From: DATKXO01 sp035528995
GTDB taxonomy: Bacteria > Planctomycetota > Phycisphaerae > UBA1845
Direction of reading: 5' to 3'
DNA: 49,582 nucleotides
Assembly (NCBI GenBank): GCA_035528995.1
Contig: DATKXO010000288.1
Coordinates: 1 to 49,582 of the forward strand
A program made the translations under genes and the position numbers. The notes under the pieces are model-generated. The model did not search any database. It was not told the origin of the DNA and was given only the letters and a program-made list of their open reading frames with translations. Within the stretch, counting starts at the first letter, position 1; every line of letters begins with the position of its first letter. Positions 25,903 to 34,475 of the stretch are shown here, one piece after another.

Positions 25903-27210
25903 TCAGTTCATCGTTGCCAGCACGTTCAATGCCCGGTTGGGGCTCTGCCGGCGAATGTGCTCCTCGAACTCGTTGCGGAACTTCTCCACGATCGTGCGGA
26001 TCGGATACGCCACCCCATCCGAAAGGCCGCAGATACTCAGACCCGGCATCATCCCCATGTTCGAGGCCACCTCGACCAGGATGTCGAGGTCCTCGATTCG
26101 CCCCGCACCATCGGCGATGCGACGGGCGATTCTGTACATCCAGCCCGTGCCTTCCCGGCATTGCGTGCACTGGCCGCACGACTCGTGCGAGAAGAACCGC
26201 GTCACGTTGGCCAGCACGTCGCGGATGTCCGTCTCCGTGTCGATGACCACCGCCGCGGCCGTGCCCAGTCCCAGCAACCCGTAGTTGGCCGGGTCTGCGA
26301 AATCCATCTTCATGTCCAGCTCGTCGGCCGTCAGGATGCCCATGCTGATCCCGCCCGGCATGACGGCCTTGACCTGCTTTCCGTCCAGCATCCCGCGGGC
26401 GTAGGCGTCGTCCTCGATCAACTGCCGGCAGGTAATCGTCATGGGTCCTTCGAAGCAGCCCGGCCGCTGGACCGGTCCGCTCACGCAGAACAGCTTCGGC
26501 CCGCTGCTCCCCTCCGGGCCGATACCGGTGAACCACTCGGCCCCACGCTCGATGATGTGCGGCACGTTGCACAGGGTCTCGACGTTGTTGACCACGGTAG
26601 GTTTGTGGAACAGGCCCTCGACGGCCGGGAAGGGCGGCTTGATCCGCGGCCAGCCGCGCTTGCCCTCGAGCGATTCGAGCAGGCCGGTCTCTTCCCCGCA
26701 GACGTAGGCGCCCGCACCCCGGTGGATGTAGCACTCCAGGCTGTAGCCGCTCCGCAGGATGTCCTTGCCCAGGTAGCCGGCCTCGTAGACCTCGTCGATG
26801 GCCCGCTGCAGGACGTGGAACTGCTCGTGGAACTCGACCCGCATGTAGATGTAGGCGATCCGGGTCTGCGTTGCGTATCCCGAGATAATCGTCCCCTCGA
26901 TCAACTGGTGCGGGTCCTGCTCCAACAGCACCCGGTTGCTGAACGTGGGCGGCTCGGACTCGTCGCCGTTCACGCACAGGTAGGTGATCTTGCGATCCCT
27001 GGGCAGGAAGCCCCACTTGACGCCCGCCGGAAACCCCGCCCCGCCCCGCCCGCGAAGGTTGGCGGCCTTGACCTCGGCCTGCACCTCCTGCGGCGTCATC
27101 TTCAGGGCCTTGCGCAAGGCACGGTAGCCACCGCGAGACTCGTACGTCTTCAGCGCCGTCGAATTCTCGATGCCGACGTTCCGCAACAGGATCGGTTCGT
27201 AGTCCGCCAT
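25903..27210 (-). CDS. nuoF: NADH-quinone oxidoreductase subunit F (FMN/NADH-binding)
   Basis: Carries FMN, the NADH site and the N3 [4Fe-4S] cluster. I choose the ATG at 27210 (MADYEPILL); a GTG four codons upstream is the alternative. Glycine-rich FMN/NADH motif RGRGGAGFPAGVKWGF is intact, as is NGDESEPPT. The cluster motif reads ESCGQCTQCREGTGW followed by the distal Cys in LSICGLSDG; the usual form has Pro before the third Cys (CxPC), here Gln. All four Cys are present, so function is expected. It is the first nuo gene after the two inserted genes, 200 bp from the sulfatase stop. Confidence 0.95.
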   Translation of the reverse strand: MADYEPILLRNVGIENSTALKTYESRGGYRALRKALKMTPQEVQAEVKAANLRGRGGAGFPAGVKWGFLPRDRKITYLCVNGDESEPPTFSNRVLLEQDPHQLIEGTIISGYATQTRIAYIYMRVEFHEQFHVLQRAIDEVYEAGYLGKDILRSGYSLECYIHRGAGAYVCGEETGLLESLEGKRGWPRIKPPFPAVEGLFHKPTVVNNVETLCNVPHIIERGAEWFTGIGPEGSSGPKLFCVSGPVQRPGCFEGPMTITCRQLIEDDAYARGMLDGKQVKAVMPGGISMGILTADELDMKMDFADPANYGLLGLGTAAAVVIDTETDIRDVLANVTRFFSHESCGQCTQCREGTGWMYRIARRIADGAGRIEDLDILVEVASNMGMMPGLSICGLSDGVAYPIRTIVEKFRNEFEEHIRRQSPNRALNVLATMN

Positions 27211-27410
27211 AGACGTTCCCACAAGAGCCGGGCTCCCCCGGCGAAAAGTCCCGGCATCCTAGCGGCAGTCGCGGCGGAACGCACGACACTTCCGGCCCGC
27301 GCGGGTCGCTCCCGATAGCTGGTCTCCGGGCCGTTCCATACTCGATCTGCTACCGGACCGCCAGTGGTGCCCGAATCGCCGGTACCACTGAAATCGCATG
27401 CCCAGGTCCT

Positions 27411-29942
27411 TCAGTCCAACTCGAACTCCGAGAGCGCCCCGGCCCGTTCCGGATCGATCCGTACGCAGGCTCGGAGGTGCTCCACACCACCCTCTTGGTC
27501 GCCTCGCTGGATGAGCAAGCGGCCGAGTTGCTCATGCGCGTCGGCATCGGCCGGGTTGTCTGTCAGCGCTCGCTCCAGCTCGGCAATGGCCTGATCGAAT
27601 TCTCCGGCCGCCGCCAGGGCCAGACCGAGCACGGTGTGGGCCCCGGCGTGGCGCGGATTGATCTCCAGTGTCCGTCGGCTGTGGCCCACGGCCTCGGCCC
27701 CGCGCCCGGCCGCCACCAGTGCTTGGGCCATGGCCAGGTGAGCGTCCGCGTCGTCCGGCCCCGACGGGAGGGCCCGGGCGGCGGTCTCGACCGCCTCCTC
27801 GGGGCGACCTTGTGCGGTCAGCACCTCGGCCATGCCGATCAGGGCGGGGACGGAGTCCTCGTCGATTTCCAGGGCCTCGGCGAAATGGTCGTATGCCCCC
27901 TGCAGATCGCCGTAGCCGAGCTTGCGATTGCCCAGCTGAACGTGCATCTCCAGCGCCAGCGCCGTGCCGTCGCGCGAGGCGCCCAATTCGCGCGCCACGT
28001 AGGCATGCACGAGTTCGCGGTACCGGGTCATCCACTCGGGGTGCGCCGTGGACAGGTCGCGCGTCTCGCCGGGGTCCTCGCGCAGGTTGTACAGCTCCCC
28101 GCGGTCGCCTCGCCGGTAGTAGATGTACTTGTAGTCCCCGTCGATCACCCCGACCTTGAGGTGGTTCTCGACCGAGGCGGTCAGCACCATTTGCCGGTCG
28201 GACGGTCGCAGCAGTGAGCGCCCGCCGGCATATTGCGGCAGGTCCAGACCCAGCAGGTCGGCCAACGTGGCCGCGAAATCAACGTGGCTGCCCGCGTTGG
28301 GATTGACCCGGCGGTCAAACCGCCCTGGGTTGACCATCAGCATGGGCACGTGGGCGGCTTCCTCGAACACGTGCGTCGAGTGCGAGATCACCGCCGGGTG
28401 CTGGCCGAAAGCCTCCCCGTGGTCGCCGGTGTAAACCAGCAGGCCGTTCTCGAAGAAGCCGCTTTCGCCCAGTTGGTCGTACAGCTCCCCCAGCACGCCG
28501 TCCACGTACCCCAGTTCGTTCTCGTACGATTCCAGCCGGGTCAGCTCGGCCCCGGTGTGTCGGGCGAATTCGGTCCGGTTGCGGAAGTCGTACGGCAGGT
28601 GGGGGATGGACGTGAAGTAGGCGGCGAAGAATCGCTGCCGGGAGGCTCGGTTCTCCTGGACCCATTCGAGGACCCGTCGGGCCACCAGCCGCTCGTCAAC
28701 GATCTCGCCCAGACGCGAACTCGACTCGGGGTCCACGCCGTATCGGTAGCAGATCGCCCCGGCGTCCTCGAACACGTCCCATTTCATCGACTCGAAGAGC
28801 TTGTGATCGAACCAGGCGCTGAAGGAACCGGCATGGAAGAAACCGGTCCTGTAGCCGCGGCGCTCGAGCTCCAGCGGCAGCAGCACCCGCCGGTCCGTCG
28901 GGTAATACCAGCGCGACGACCGCAGCGGCAGCGGAGGCCGGGCGGTGAACAGCCCGAACAGGCTCGGGATCGAGGAAACGCCGGCCGTGTAATACCGCGT
29001 GAAATCCATTCCGCCGGCGGCCAGCCGACGCAGATTCGGGTACCTCCATTCCGCACGCTCATCGCACAGGTACCCGCGCCCGGTCGATTCCGAAATCACC
29101 ATCACCACGTCGTGATCCGCGAACGAACCCGACAGGGCCTCGAACGAGACCTCCGACACGGTGCCCGATATCGACCGGAACGAGACGGGACGTTTCGACC
29201 ACCTTTCCAGGTCCCAGTCCGGGTCGGTGCGGACCAATGAATCGTAGATCTGCCCGAACGGGTGCGCGCCCGCCCGGGCCAGGGTCTCCGACGTCGGCCA
29301 GAACACACCGGCCGCCAACAGGACGACCACGGCGATGCCCAGGCCCCGGCTGATACGACGGTACCGCGTGCAGGCCAGCTTCACCGCCAGCGGGAACAGG
29401 ATCGGCACGGCCACCAGGGCGGCGTTTTCGGCGGTCAGAAAAGTGCGCGCCGTCTTGAGCAGCGGACTGTCCGGTGAGAGGTGGTGCGCAATCGAGGCCG
29501 GGCTGGGGAAGAACCCCAGGTCCAGGTACACCGCGTACATGCCGGTCACCAAGGCCGCGATCAGCGACGGCGTGGCCAGGGCGACCACTTTGAACGGCAC
29601 TCGCATGGATCGCCGCCGACTGCGGGCCAGCAGATCGGCCACGCTGAGGACCATGCCGAGCCCCACGGCAAACAGCACGTCCTGACGCACGACGGCCGGC
29701 AGGTTCCACCAGATCTCGTCGGACGAGACACGCAGGTTGAACGTCTGAAAGGCCTGCACCAGCACGTAGCGGAACAGCAGGAACGGCGCCAGCATCGCCA
29801 CCGCGTTCACGCTCACCGCATCGACAAAGATCAGCCATCGCGGTGGGGGGGGCGCCTCACGCGCGGGAGACACGTCGGCCGGCGGCACAGTGTCAGAGGC
29901 CGGCGGCCTGCCGGACGGCTTGTCGTTGGTCGTGCCGGTCAT
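27411..29942 (-). CDS. Membrane-anchored sulfatase/LtaS-type phosphotransferase fused to TPR repeats
   Basis: 843 residues. After a Pro-rich cytoplasmic start come about five membrane segments (near 35-62, 88-105, 117-140, 172-190, 200-216). The alkaline-phosphatase-superfamily domain follows (about 275-620). Its metal-ligand Glu sits in VVMVISEST (E285); the candidate nucleophile is Ser323 or Ser324 in GVSSIPSLFGLF; the late metal motif is YTGDHGEAFGQH (D507, H508, H515). This is the layout of LtaS/MdoB-type phosphoglycerol or phosphoethanolamine transferases. The C-terminus (about 670-835) has roughly four TPR units ending near DPERAGA. The fusion and the position inside nuo are unusual. 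Donor and acceptor are unknown. Confidence 0.85.
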   Translation of the reverse strand: MTGTTNDKPSGRPPASDTVPPADVSPAREAPPPPRWLIFVDAVSVNAVAMLAPFLLFRYVLVQAFQTFNLRVSSDEIWWNLPAVVRQDVLFAVGLGMVLSVADLLARSRRRSMRVPFKVVALATPSLIAALVTGMYAVYLDLGFFPSPASIAHHLSPDSPLLKTARTFLTAENAALVAVPILFPLAVKLACTRYRRISRGLGIAVVVLLAAGVFWPTSETLARAGAHPFGQIYDSLVRTDPDWDLERWSKRPVSFRSISGTVSEVSFEALSGSFADHDVVMVISESTGRGYLCDERAEWRYPNLRRLAAGGMDFTRYYTAGVSSIPSLFGLFTARPPLPLRSSRWYYPTDRRVLLPLELERRGYRTGFFHAGSFSAWFDHKLFESMKWDVFEDAGAICYRYGVDPESSSRLGEIVDERLVARRVLEWVQENRASRQRFFAAYFTSIPHLPYDFRNRTEFARHTGAELTRLESYENELGYVDGVLGELYDQLGESGFFENGLLVYTGDHGEAFGQHPAVISHSTHVFEEAAHVPMLMVNPGRFDRRVNPNAGSHVDFAATLADLLGLDLPQYAGGRSLLRPSDRQMVLTASVENHLKVGVIDGDYKYIYYRRGDRGELYNLREDPGETRDLSTAHPEWMTRYRELVHAYVARELGASRDGTALALEMHVQLGNRKLGYGDLQGAYDHFAEALEIDEDSVPALIGMAEVLTAQGRPEEAVETAARALPSGPDDADAHLAMAQALVAAGRGAEAVGHSRRTLEINPRHAGAHTVLGLALAAAGEFDQAIAELERALTDNPADADAHEQLGRLLIQRGDQEGGVEHLRACVRIDPERAGALSEFELD

Positions 29943-29955
29943 CGATGAGAGGTGC

Positions 29956-31206
29956 TCAGATGGCCCACCGGAAGTACCAGATGCTCCACAGAACGAACGC
30001 GAAAGTGACCCACTTCCGCTTGGGGCCGTCGCATCCCGGGGCGACGGCCGCCAGCAGCACGACGATAAAGTCCAGCGAGAAGCGGTTGTAGCCGTGTTGC
30101 GCCCGGCCCGTGGTATGGTACAGCATCAGCACCGCAAAAACCGCCGCCGCCCCGATCAGCAGGTAGCGGATGTCCTGCCGGGCCCACAGCCGCCGCCAGT
30201 CCACCAGCAGCAGGAGCAGCAGGGGGGTCGTCCACCAGATGCCCGTGCCGTATGGATTCGGCACGAAGCGCACCAGCCACAGCGGTGAATCCGGCAGCGG
30301 CAGTCCCAGGTTCATGTAGTAGAGGTTCTGCGGTAGGAATACCGGCGAGAACAGCCCCCGCTTGGCGTTCTGGGCCGCCCAGTCCTCGGGATTGTCCCAG
30401 CGTCCCTCGTAAAGGTATCGGTAACCGGATTCCAGCGGGCTGCCGAACTTCAGCGTATTCAACGTGGCCGGCAGGGCAACCAGGACAATCGTTGCCAGGC
30501 CCAGCATGACCAGCCGCACTCGTCGCGACCACGTTTGATACCCGGCCAAGGCCGCCCAGGCCAGCGGGATCAGGTACAGCGCCGTAAGCTGTCGCGACCA
30601 CGCCGCGATGATCAGCCCGATCCCGCCCAGCCACACCCGGCGCCGCCCGAAGTAGTCCAGCAGGAAGATCAACAGCCCGATCTGCGCCAGGATATGGTGG
30701 ACGAACCACACTTCGCCGTTGCGCAGGCCCAGGTTCATCACCGGCAGCAGCGATGTGCCCAGCAGATAGCCCCACGACAGCAGGACGGCCATCCGGACCC
30801 GCTCGGTCCGCCGCAGGAACAGCGCGTAGGCCAGTCCGGGCGTCGGCAGCAACAGCAGCACGATCAGAACGGTGTTCGGCACGCCCGCCGGCACGACCGA
30901 CATCACCGCCGCACTGATCAGCGTCAGCAGCGGCGGGAAGACGTTGTACGCCTTGCCCTCGAACAGGGCCGTGTCGTAGGCCCGCTCGGTGAGCTCCAGA
31001 TGGCCGTCCAGCAGCGCCTCCGCCTCGGCCACGTTGCTGTTGTTGCGGGGAATCAGCAGGTAGGAGTGTTTCACTGCCTGGGCATCGACCAGCAGATAGA
31101 CGCCCAGATAAACCAGGATCAGGCCCGCCACCTGCCGTCGGCGCGGCGAGGCCCGTTCCATCCGTTGCCGCCACTGCGTCCAGATTTCCTCCAGCCGATC
31201 GGTCAA
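29956..31206 (-). CDS. Polytopic membrane protein, GT-C glycosyltransferase-like
   Basis: 416 residues with about ten hydrophobic segments. The start is a TTG at 31206 immediately after the nuoE stop (TGATTG), so coupled translation is likely; an ATG 15 codons in is the alternative. Between the first segments is a hydrophilic loop with NNSNVAEAEALLDGHLEL and YDTALFEGKAYNVFPPLL. This resembles the first periplasmic loop of GT-C/ArnT-like enzymes, where an acidic residue is catalytic. WSRQLTALYLIPLAW and GYRYLYEGRW segments are also reminiscent of them. I would call it a putative lipid-linked sugar transferase. It lies 13 bp upstream of the sulfatase gene. Confidence 0.6.
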   Translation of the reverse strand: MTDRLEEIWTQWRQRMERASPRRRQVAGLILVYLGVYLLVDAQAVKHSYLLIPRNNSNVAEAEALLDGHLELTERAYDTALFEGKAYNVFPPLLTLISAAVMSVVPAGVPNTVLIVLLLLPTPGLAYALFLRRTERVRMAVLLSWGYLLGTSLLPVMNLGLRNGEVWFVHHILAQIGLLIFLLDYFGRRRVWLGGIGLIIAAWSRQLTALYLIPLAWAALAGYQTWSRRVRLVMLGLATIVLVALPATLNTLKFGSPLESGYRYLYEGRWDNPEDWAAQNAKRGLFSPVFLPQNLYYMNLGLPLPDSPLWLVRFVPNPYGTGIWWTTPLLLLLLVDWRRLWARQDIRYLLIGAAAVFAVLMLYHTTGRAQHGYNRFSLDFIVVLLAAVAPGCDGPKRKWVTFAFVLWSIWYFRWAI

Positions 31207-31851
31207 TCATCCTGATCCGGCCGAAGCGCCCGTCGACTCCGCAGGCGGGTCCGGCGTCCTGTTGGAGGTCGGCTGAGTCTGCGGCTGCGGGGCGTCGAAC
31301 AGGTCGCTGCGGGGAATGTCCAGCTTGTCGTTCTCGGCGTCTGCCAGAAGTTTGGGCACGTCGGCGGGTTTGACCCGCTTGTGCAGCCTCTCGTTGATCA
31401 GCACGCACGGGGCGTGATCGCAGCCCGCCAGGCACTCCTCCGTCATGAGCGAGTACTTCCCGTCGGGCGTGGTCTGGTGCTCGTCGATGCCCAGGGCCTC
31501 CTTGAAGGCCTGCAACACCGCCCCGGCCCCCATCACGTCGCAAGTGATGCTCCGGCAGCAGACGATGACCTTGGCCCCCTTGGGCCGGGTCCAGAAGTGC
31601 GTGTAGAAGCCGATGGTGTCGAAGACCTCGGACGGCCGGAGTTCGAGCACCTCCGCGATCTCGACCATCGCCGCGAGCGAAACGTGTCCCAGGGCGTCCT
31701 GCGTCACCTGCAGCGCCGGCAGCAGGGCCGCCCGCTTCGTCTCGTACCGATCGAAGAACGACCGGATCTTGTCGCGGACCGCCTCATCGAGCGCCGGGCC
31801 CGCGTCGGGGTCCACCGCCGGCTTGTTGCGATCAATCGTCTGCCAGGCCAT
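31207..31851 (-). CDS. nuoE: NADH-quinone oxidoreductase subunit E (thioredoxin-like [2Fe-2S])
   Basis: 214 residues from the ATG at 31851, with AAGG seven bases upstream. The helical N-terminus (IRSFFDRYETKRAALLPAL) and the GFYTHFWTRPKG segment are typical. Cluster N1a ligands are present: the pair in CCRSITC and the pair in EECLAGC. The C-terminus has an extra Gln/Pro/Thr-rich tail of about 40 residues (after NDKLDIPRSDLF) without known function. The stop is directly followed by the TTG start of the membrane protein gene. Confidence 0.95.
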   Translation of the reverse strand: MAWQTIDRNKPAVDPDAGPALDEAVRDKIRSFFDRYETKRAALLPALQVTQDALGHVSLAAMVEIAEVLELRPSEVFDTIGFYTHFWTRPKGAKVIVCCRSITCDVMGAGAVLQAFKEALGIDEHQTTPDGKYSLMTEECLAGCDHAPCVLINERLHKRVKPADVPKLLADAENDKLDIPRSDLFDAPQPQTQPTSNRTPDPPAESTGASAGSG

Positions 31852-31871
31852 GCGTTGCCTTTGCTGCCGTT

Positions 31872-31899
31872 TTCGCTATTCGCTATTCGCCATTCGCTA
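31872..31899. repeat. Heptanucleotide tandem repeat between nuoD and nuoE
   Basis: Four tandem 7-base units TTCGCTA, TTCGCTA, TTCGCCA, TTCGCTA, with a decaying fifth unit. It fills most of the 53-bp spacer between the nuoD stop (31905) and nuoE start (31851). Base composition is AT-richer than the surroundings. It is too short to be a CRISPR and has no spacers. Confidence 0.8.
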
Positions 31900-31904
31900 T
31901 TCCG

Positions 31905-33173
31905 CTACCGATCCAGCTCCGCCGCGATGATGTTGAGCGACCCCAGCACCGCCACCACGTCGCTGATCTGATGTCCCTCGATCAGCTTCCCGTAGCACTG
32001 ATAGTTGATGAAGCTCGGCGGCCGGCAGCGGGCCCGATACGCCGTGTGCCCGCCGGCCGACACCAGGTAGAATCCCAGCTCGCCGTTGGCCGTCTCGTTC
32101 GCGCCGTACACTTCGCCGATCGGGGCGCTGAACCCCCGGTTGGTCATCACCTGCTCGAAGTGGTGGATCAGGCCCTCGATGCTGGAGTACATCTCCTTCC
32201 TGTCGGGCAGCGTCACCTTCTCATCCGGCAGCACGTTCACCGGTCCCGAGGGGATGTCGTCCACGAGCTGGTTGATGATCCCCAGCGACTCGCGGGTCTC
32301 CTGCAAACGCACCAGATATCGGCTGAGCACGTCGCCGCCGTAGCTGATCGGCACCTTGAAGTGCACGCCGCCGCTGCCCTGGCCATCCCAGTTGTCCGCG
32401 TAGCACAGATAGGGCTCGTCCTTGCGCAGGTCGCGCCGCACGCCGCTGGCCCGGGCCAGCGGGCCGGTCAGGCTCCAGTTGATCGCGTCGTCGTGATCGA
32501 TGAATCCGATGCCCTTGGTCCGTTCGACGAACGTCCGGTTCCGTGTGAGCAGGGTCTCGATGTCGGTCAGGGCGTTGGGCGTCTTCTTGAACAGGTCGCA
32601 GAAGTTCTTGACGTGCTCCGGCCACTTGGCCGGCATGTCGTGCATCAGCCCGCCGACCCGCGTGAACCCGGTGGTGAAGCGGTGTCCGGAGATCTCCTCG
32701 AACAGGTCGTAGATGTACTCCCGCTCGTTGAACCCGTAGAGGAAGGCGGTCATGGCCCCCAGGTCCAGGCCGGCGCAGCCGATGCACAGCAGGTGGTCCG
32801 AAACCCGGGCCAGCTCCGCGATGATCGTCCGCAGCACCTTGCACCGCGGCGTCAGCTCGATGCCGAACAGCTTCTCGCAGGCGTGGTGCCAGGCGATGTT
32901 GTTGGCCATCGGCGAGATGTAGTTCATCCGGTCGGTGACCACCACGTACTGGTTGTAGTTGAGATGCTCGCCGAGTTTCTCGAACCCGCTGTGCAGGTAG
33001 CCGATGTGCGGCGTGCAGGACAGAATGCGCTCGCCGTCCAGTTCCAGCACCAGCCGTAGCGTGGTGTGCGTGGCCGGATGTTGCGGCCCGAAATTCAACG
33101 TCCACCGATCGCCACCCGGCTCGTCCGGGGCCAATGTCATCGGCTCGGGCTTCACTGTCGGCTCGACGGTCAT
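31905..33173 (-). CDS. nuoD: NADH-quinone oxidoreductase subunit D (49 kDa)
   Basis: Quinone-site subunit of the peripheral arm, about 422 residues. I choose the ATG at 33173 with GAGAG upstream; a GTG six codons earlier is possible. The opening FGPQHPATHTTLRLVLELDG holds the His-loop that contacts quinone. Other family marks are HIGYLHSGFEKL, GCAGLDLGAMT (here replacing the usual LG-D-GA form) and the C-terminal VVAVLGSLNIIAAELDR. No hydrogenase-type metal Cys remain, as expected for complex I. The stop codon sits directly beside the heptanucleotide repeat. Confidence 0.96.
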   Translation of the reverse strand: MTVEPTVKPEPMTLAPDEPGGDRWTLNFGPQHPATHTTLRLVLELDGERILSCTPHIGYLHSGFEKLGEHLNYNQYVVVTDRMNYISPMANNIAWHHACEKLFGIELTPRCKVLRTIIAELARVSDHLLCIGCAGLDLGAMTAFLYGFNEREYIYDLFEEISGHRFTTGFTRVGGLMHDMPAKWPEHVKNFCDLFKKTPNALTDIETLLTRNRTFVERTKGIGFIDHDDAINWSLTGPLARASGVRRDLRKDEPYLCYADNWDGQGSGGVHFKVPISYGGDVLSRYLVRLQETRESLGIINQLVDDIPSGPVNVLPDEKVTLPDRKEMYSSIEGLIHHFEQVMTNRGFSAPIGEVYGANETANGELGFYLVSAGGHTAYRARCRPPSFINYQCYGKLIEGHQISDVVAVLGSLNIIAAELDR

Positions 33174-33196
33174 AGCGCTCTCAAGGTTCACAAAAC

Positions 33197-33302
33197 GAGA
33201 AGTGGGAAGCGGGAAGTCAGAAGGCCACGCCGAAGCACCACAGATTCACGCGCTTGGGCTTCCCTCCTTCTAACTTCTAACTTCTCAGTTCTCAGTTCTC
33301 AA
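33197..33302. repeat. Two facing heptad repeat blocks between nuoC and nuoD
   Basis: Block 1 (33197-33224): GAGAAGT, GGGAAGC, GGGAAGT, CAGAAGG. Block 2 (33268-33302): TTCTAAC twice, TTCTCAG twice, TTCTCAA. Block 1 is purine-rich and block 2 pyrimidine-rich on the same strand, so they are partly complementary and could fold into an imperfect hairpin across the spacer. The last codons and stop of nuoC (33292-33302) are made from block 2. Confidence 0.75.
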
Positions 33303-33885
33303 TTCCCTCTCGCATCGGCGTTTCGATCTTCTCGCGCCGTACGTCTGTGCTCTCGCGGTGGACGACCGGGTACTGGTCGCGCTCGCCGCGCCCGCGGAGC
33401 GGATAGTCCTTGCGCAGCGGGTGGGCCTCGAAGCCCTCCCAGGTCACGATCCGGCGCAAATCCGGGTGCCCCTCGAAGCGCACTCCGAACAGGTCCCACA
33501 CCTCGCGCTCCAGCCAGTCGGCCCCGTGCCAGATATTCACCACCGACGGCACGGTCGGCTCGGGGTCGTTCACGAAGCACTTGACCCACAGCCGGTGCCC
33601 GTGCTTGATCGACAAAAGCGAATACGTCACGCCGAACCGGTCCGTCGCATCGGGAAACTCGAGGTAGTCCACGCAGGTCAGGTCACAAAGCTGATCGAAG
33701 AACAGCTCCGGATCGTCGTGCAGGAACCGCATCACCTCCGACAGCCGGTCGGCGCCGACGCGGACGTACGTCTGATCGGTCGGCTTCTCGTCACGGGCCA
33801 GCAGGGGCGCGGGCACAAAGTCGATACCGGGAAACTTCTGCTTGAGCTTCTTCAGGATGCGGGTCGTGGCTTCAGTCATTTGCAT
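33292..33885 (-). CDS. nuoC: NADH-quinone oxidoreductase subunit C (30 kDa)
   Basis: Peripheral-arm subunit, 197 residues from the ATG at 33885 (a second ATG lies two codons on). The family signature is clear: WLEREVWDLFGVRFEGHPDLRR is spread over residues about 138-160, followed by the HPLRKDYPLRG motif. The C-terminus ends REGIEN, encoded inside a heptanucleotide repeat. It starts 9 bp after the nuoB stop. Confidence 0.95.
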   Translation of the reverse strand: MQMTEATTRILKKLKQKFPGIDFVPAPLLARDEKPTDQTYVRVGADRLSEVMRFLHDDPELFFDQLCDLTCVDYLEFPDATDRFGVTYSLLSIKHGHRLWVKCFVNDPEPTVPSVVNIWHGADWLEREVWDLFGVRFEGHPDLRRIVTWEGFEAHPLRKDYPLRGRGERDQYPVVHRESTDVRREKIETPMREGIEN

Positions 33886-33894
33886 GTGTGCGGA

Positions 33895-34452
33895 TCAGTC
33901 CGCGGTCCCCGGCGTGCCTACTTGAACCAGCGGCTCGACCACCAGCCCCAGGCCCTTGCCGCGCTTGGCGCTGGGTGTGGCTCCCTCGGTATCGACAATC
34001 CGCTGGATGGCCATGATGCCTTCGATCAGCGTCTCCGGCCGAGGCGGGCAGCCGGGCACGTACACGTCCACGGGCAAGAACTGGTCGATCCCCTGCACCA
34101 CCGCATACGTGTCGAAAACGCCGCCGCTGCTCGAGCAGGCGCCCATGCTGATCACCCACTTGGGCTCACACATCTGCTGATAGATGCGCTGCAAGACCGG
34201 CATCATCTTGATGACCACCCGCCCGGCCACGATCATCAGGTCGCACTGCCGCGGCGTGAACCGCATGGCTTCCGCCCCGAACCGGGCCACGTCGTAGCGG
34301 CTCGCCGCCGTAGACATCAGCTCGATCCCGCAGCATGCGGTGGCGAAGGGCATCGGCCACAGCGAGTTCCGCTGGGCCCAGTTCCTCCGCGTCTTGAAGA
34401 ACTCCACCAGCTTTTCCAGCCGCGTGGTCAGCACGTCCTCCTTGGTGGCCAT
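33895..34452 (-). CDS. nuoB: NADH-quinone oxidoreductase subunit B (cluster N2)
   Basis: Carries [4Fe-4S] cluster N2, the electron donor to quinone. The ATG at 34452 (MATKEDVLTTRLEKL) gives 185 residues; the longer open frame upstream is antisense-like shadow of nuoA. All four cluster Cys are present: the adjacent pair in FATACCGIE, then GACSSSGG and VPGCPPRPE. Spacing to nuoA is 23 bp. Confidence 0.96.
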   Translation of the reverse strand: MATKEDVLTTRLEKLVEFFKTRRNWAQRNSLWPMPFATACCGIELMSTAASRYDVARFGAEAMRFTPRQCDLMIVAGRVVIKMMPVLQRIYQQMCEPKWVISMGACSSSGGVFDTYAVVQGIDQFLPVDVYVPGCPPRPETLIEGIMAIQRIVDTEGATPSAKRGKGLGLVVEPLVQVGTPGTAD

Positions 34453-34475
34453 GTGCGGAGCGTATTGGCTCTTCT

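Noticed and set aside
24808..27318. An 836-residue plus-strand open frame opposite nuoG and nuoF
   Set aside because: Antisense shadow of two intact complex I genes with no start signal or recognisable domain.
29939..31543. A long minus-strand frame overlapping the GT-C-like protein and nuoE
   Set aside because: Gly/Ala/Arg-rich out-of-frame reading; the alternative frame gives a coherent ten-helix protein and a complete NuoE.
31872..33302. Heptad arrays as a possible CRISPR
   Set aside because: Units are 7 bases with no spacers and no cas genes are near.
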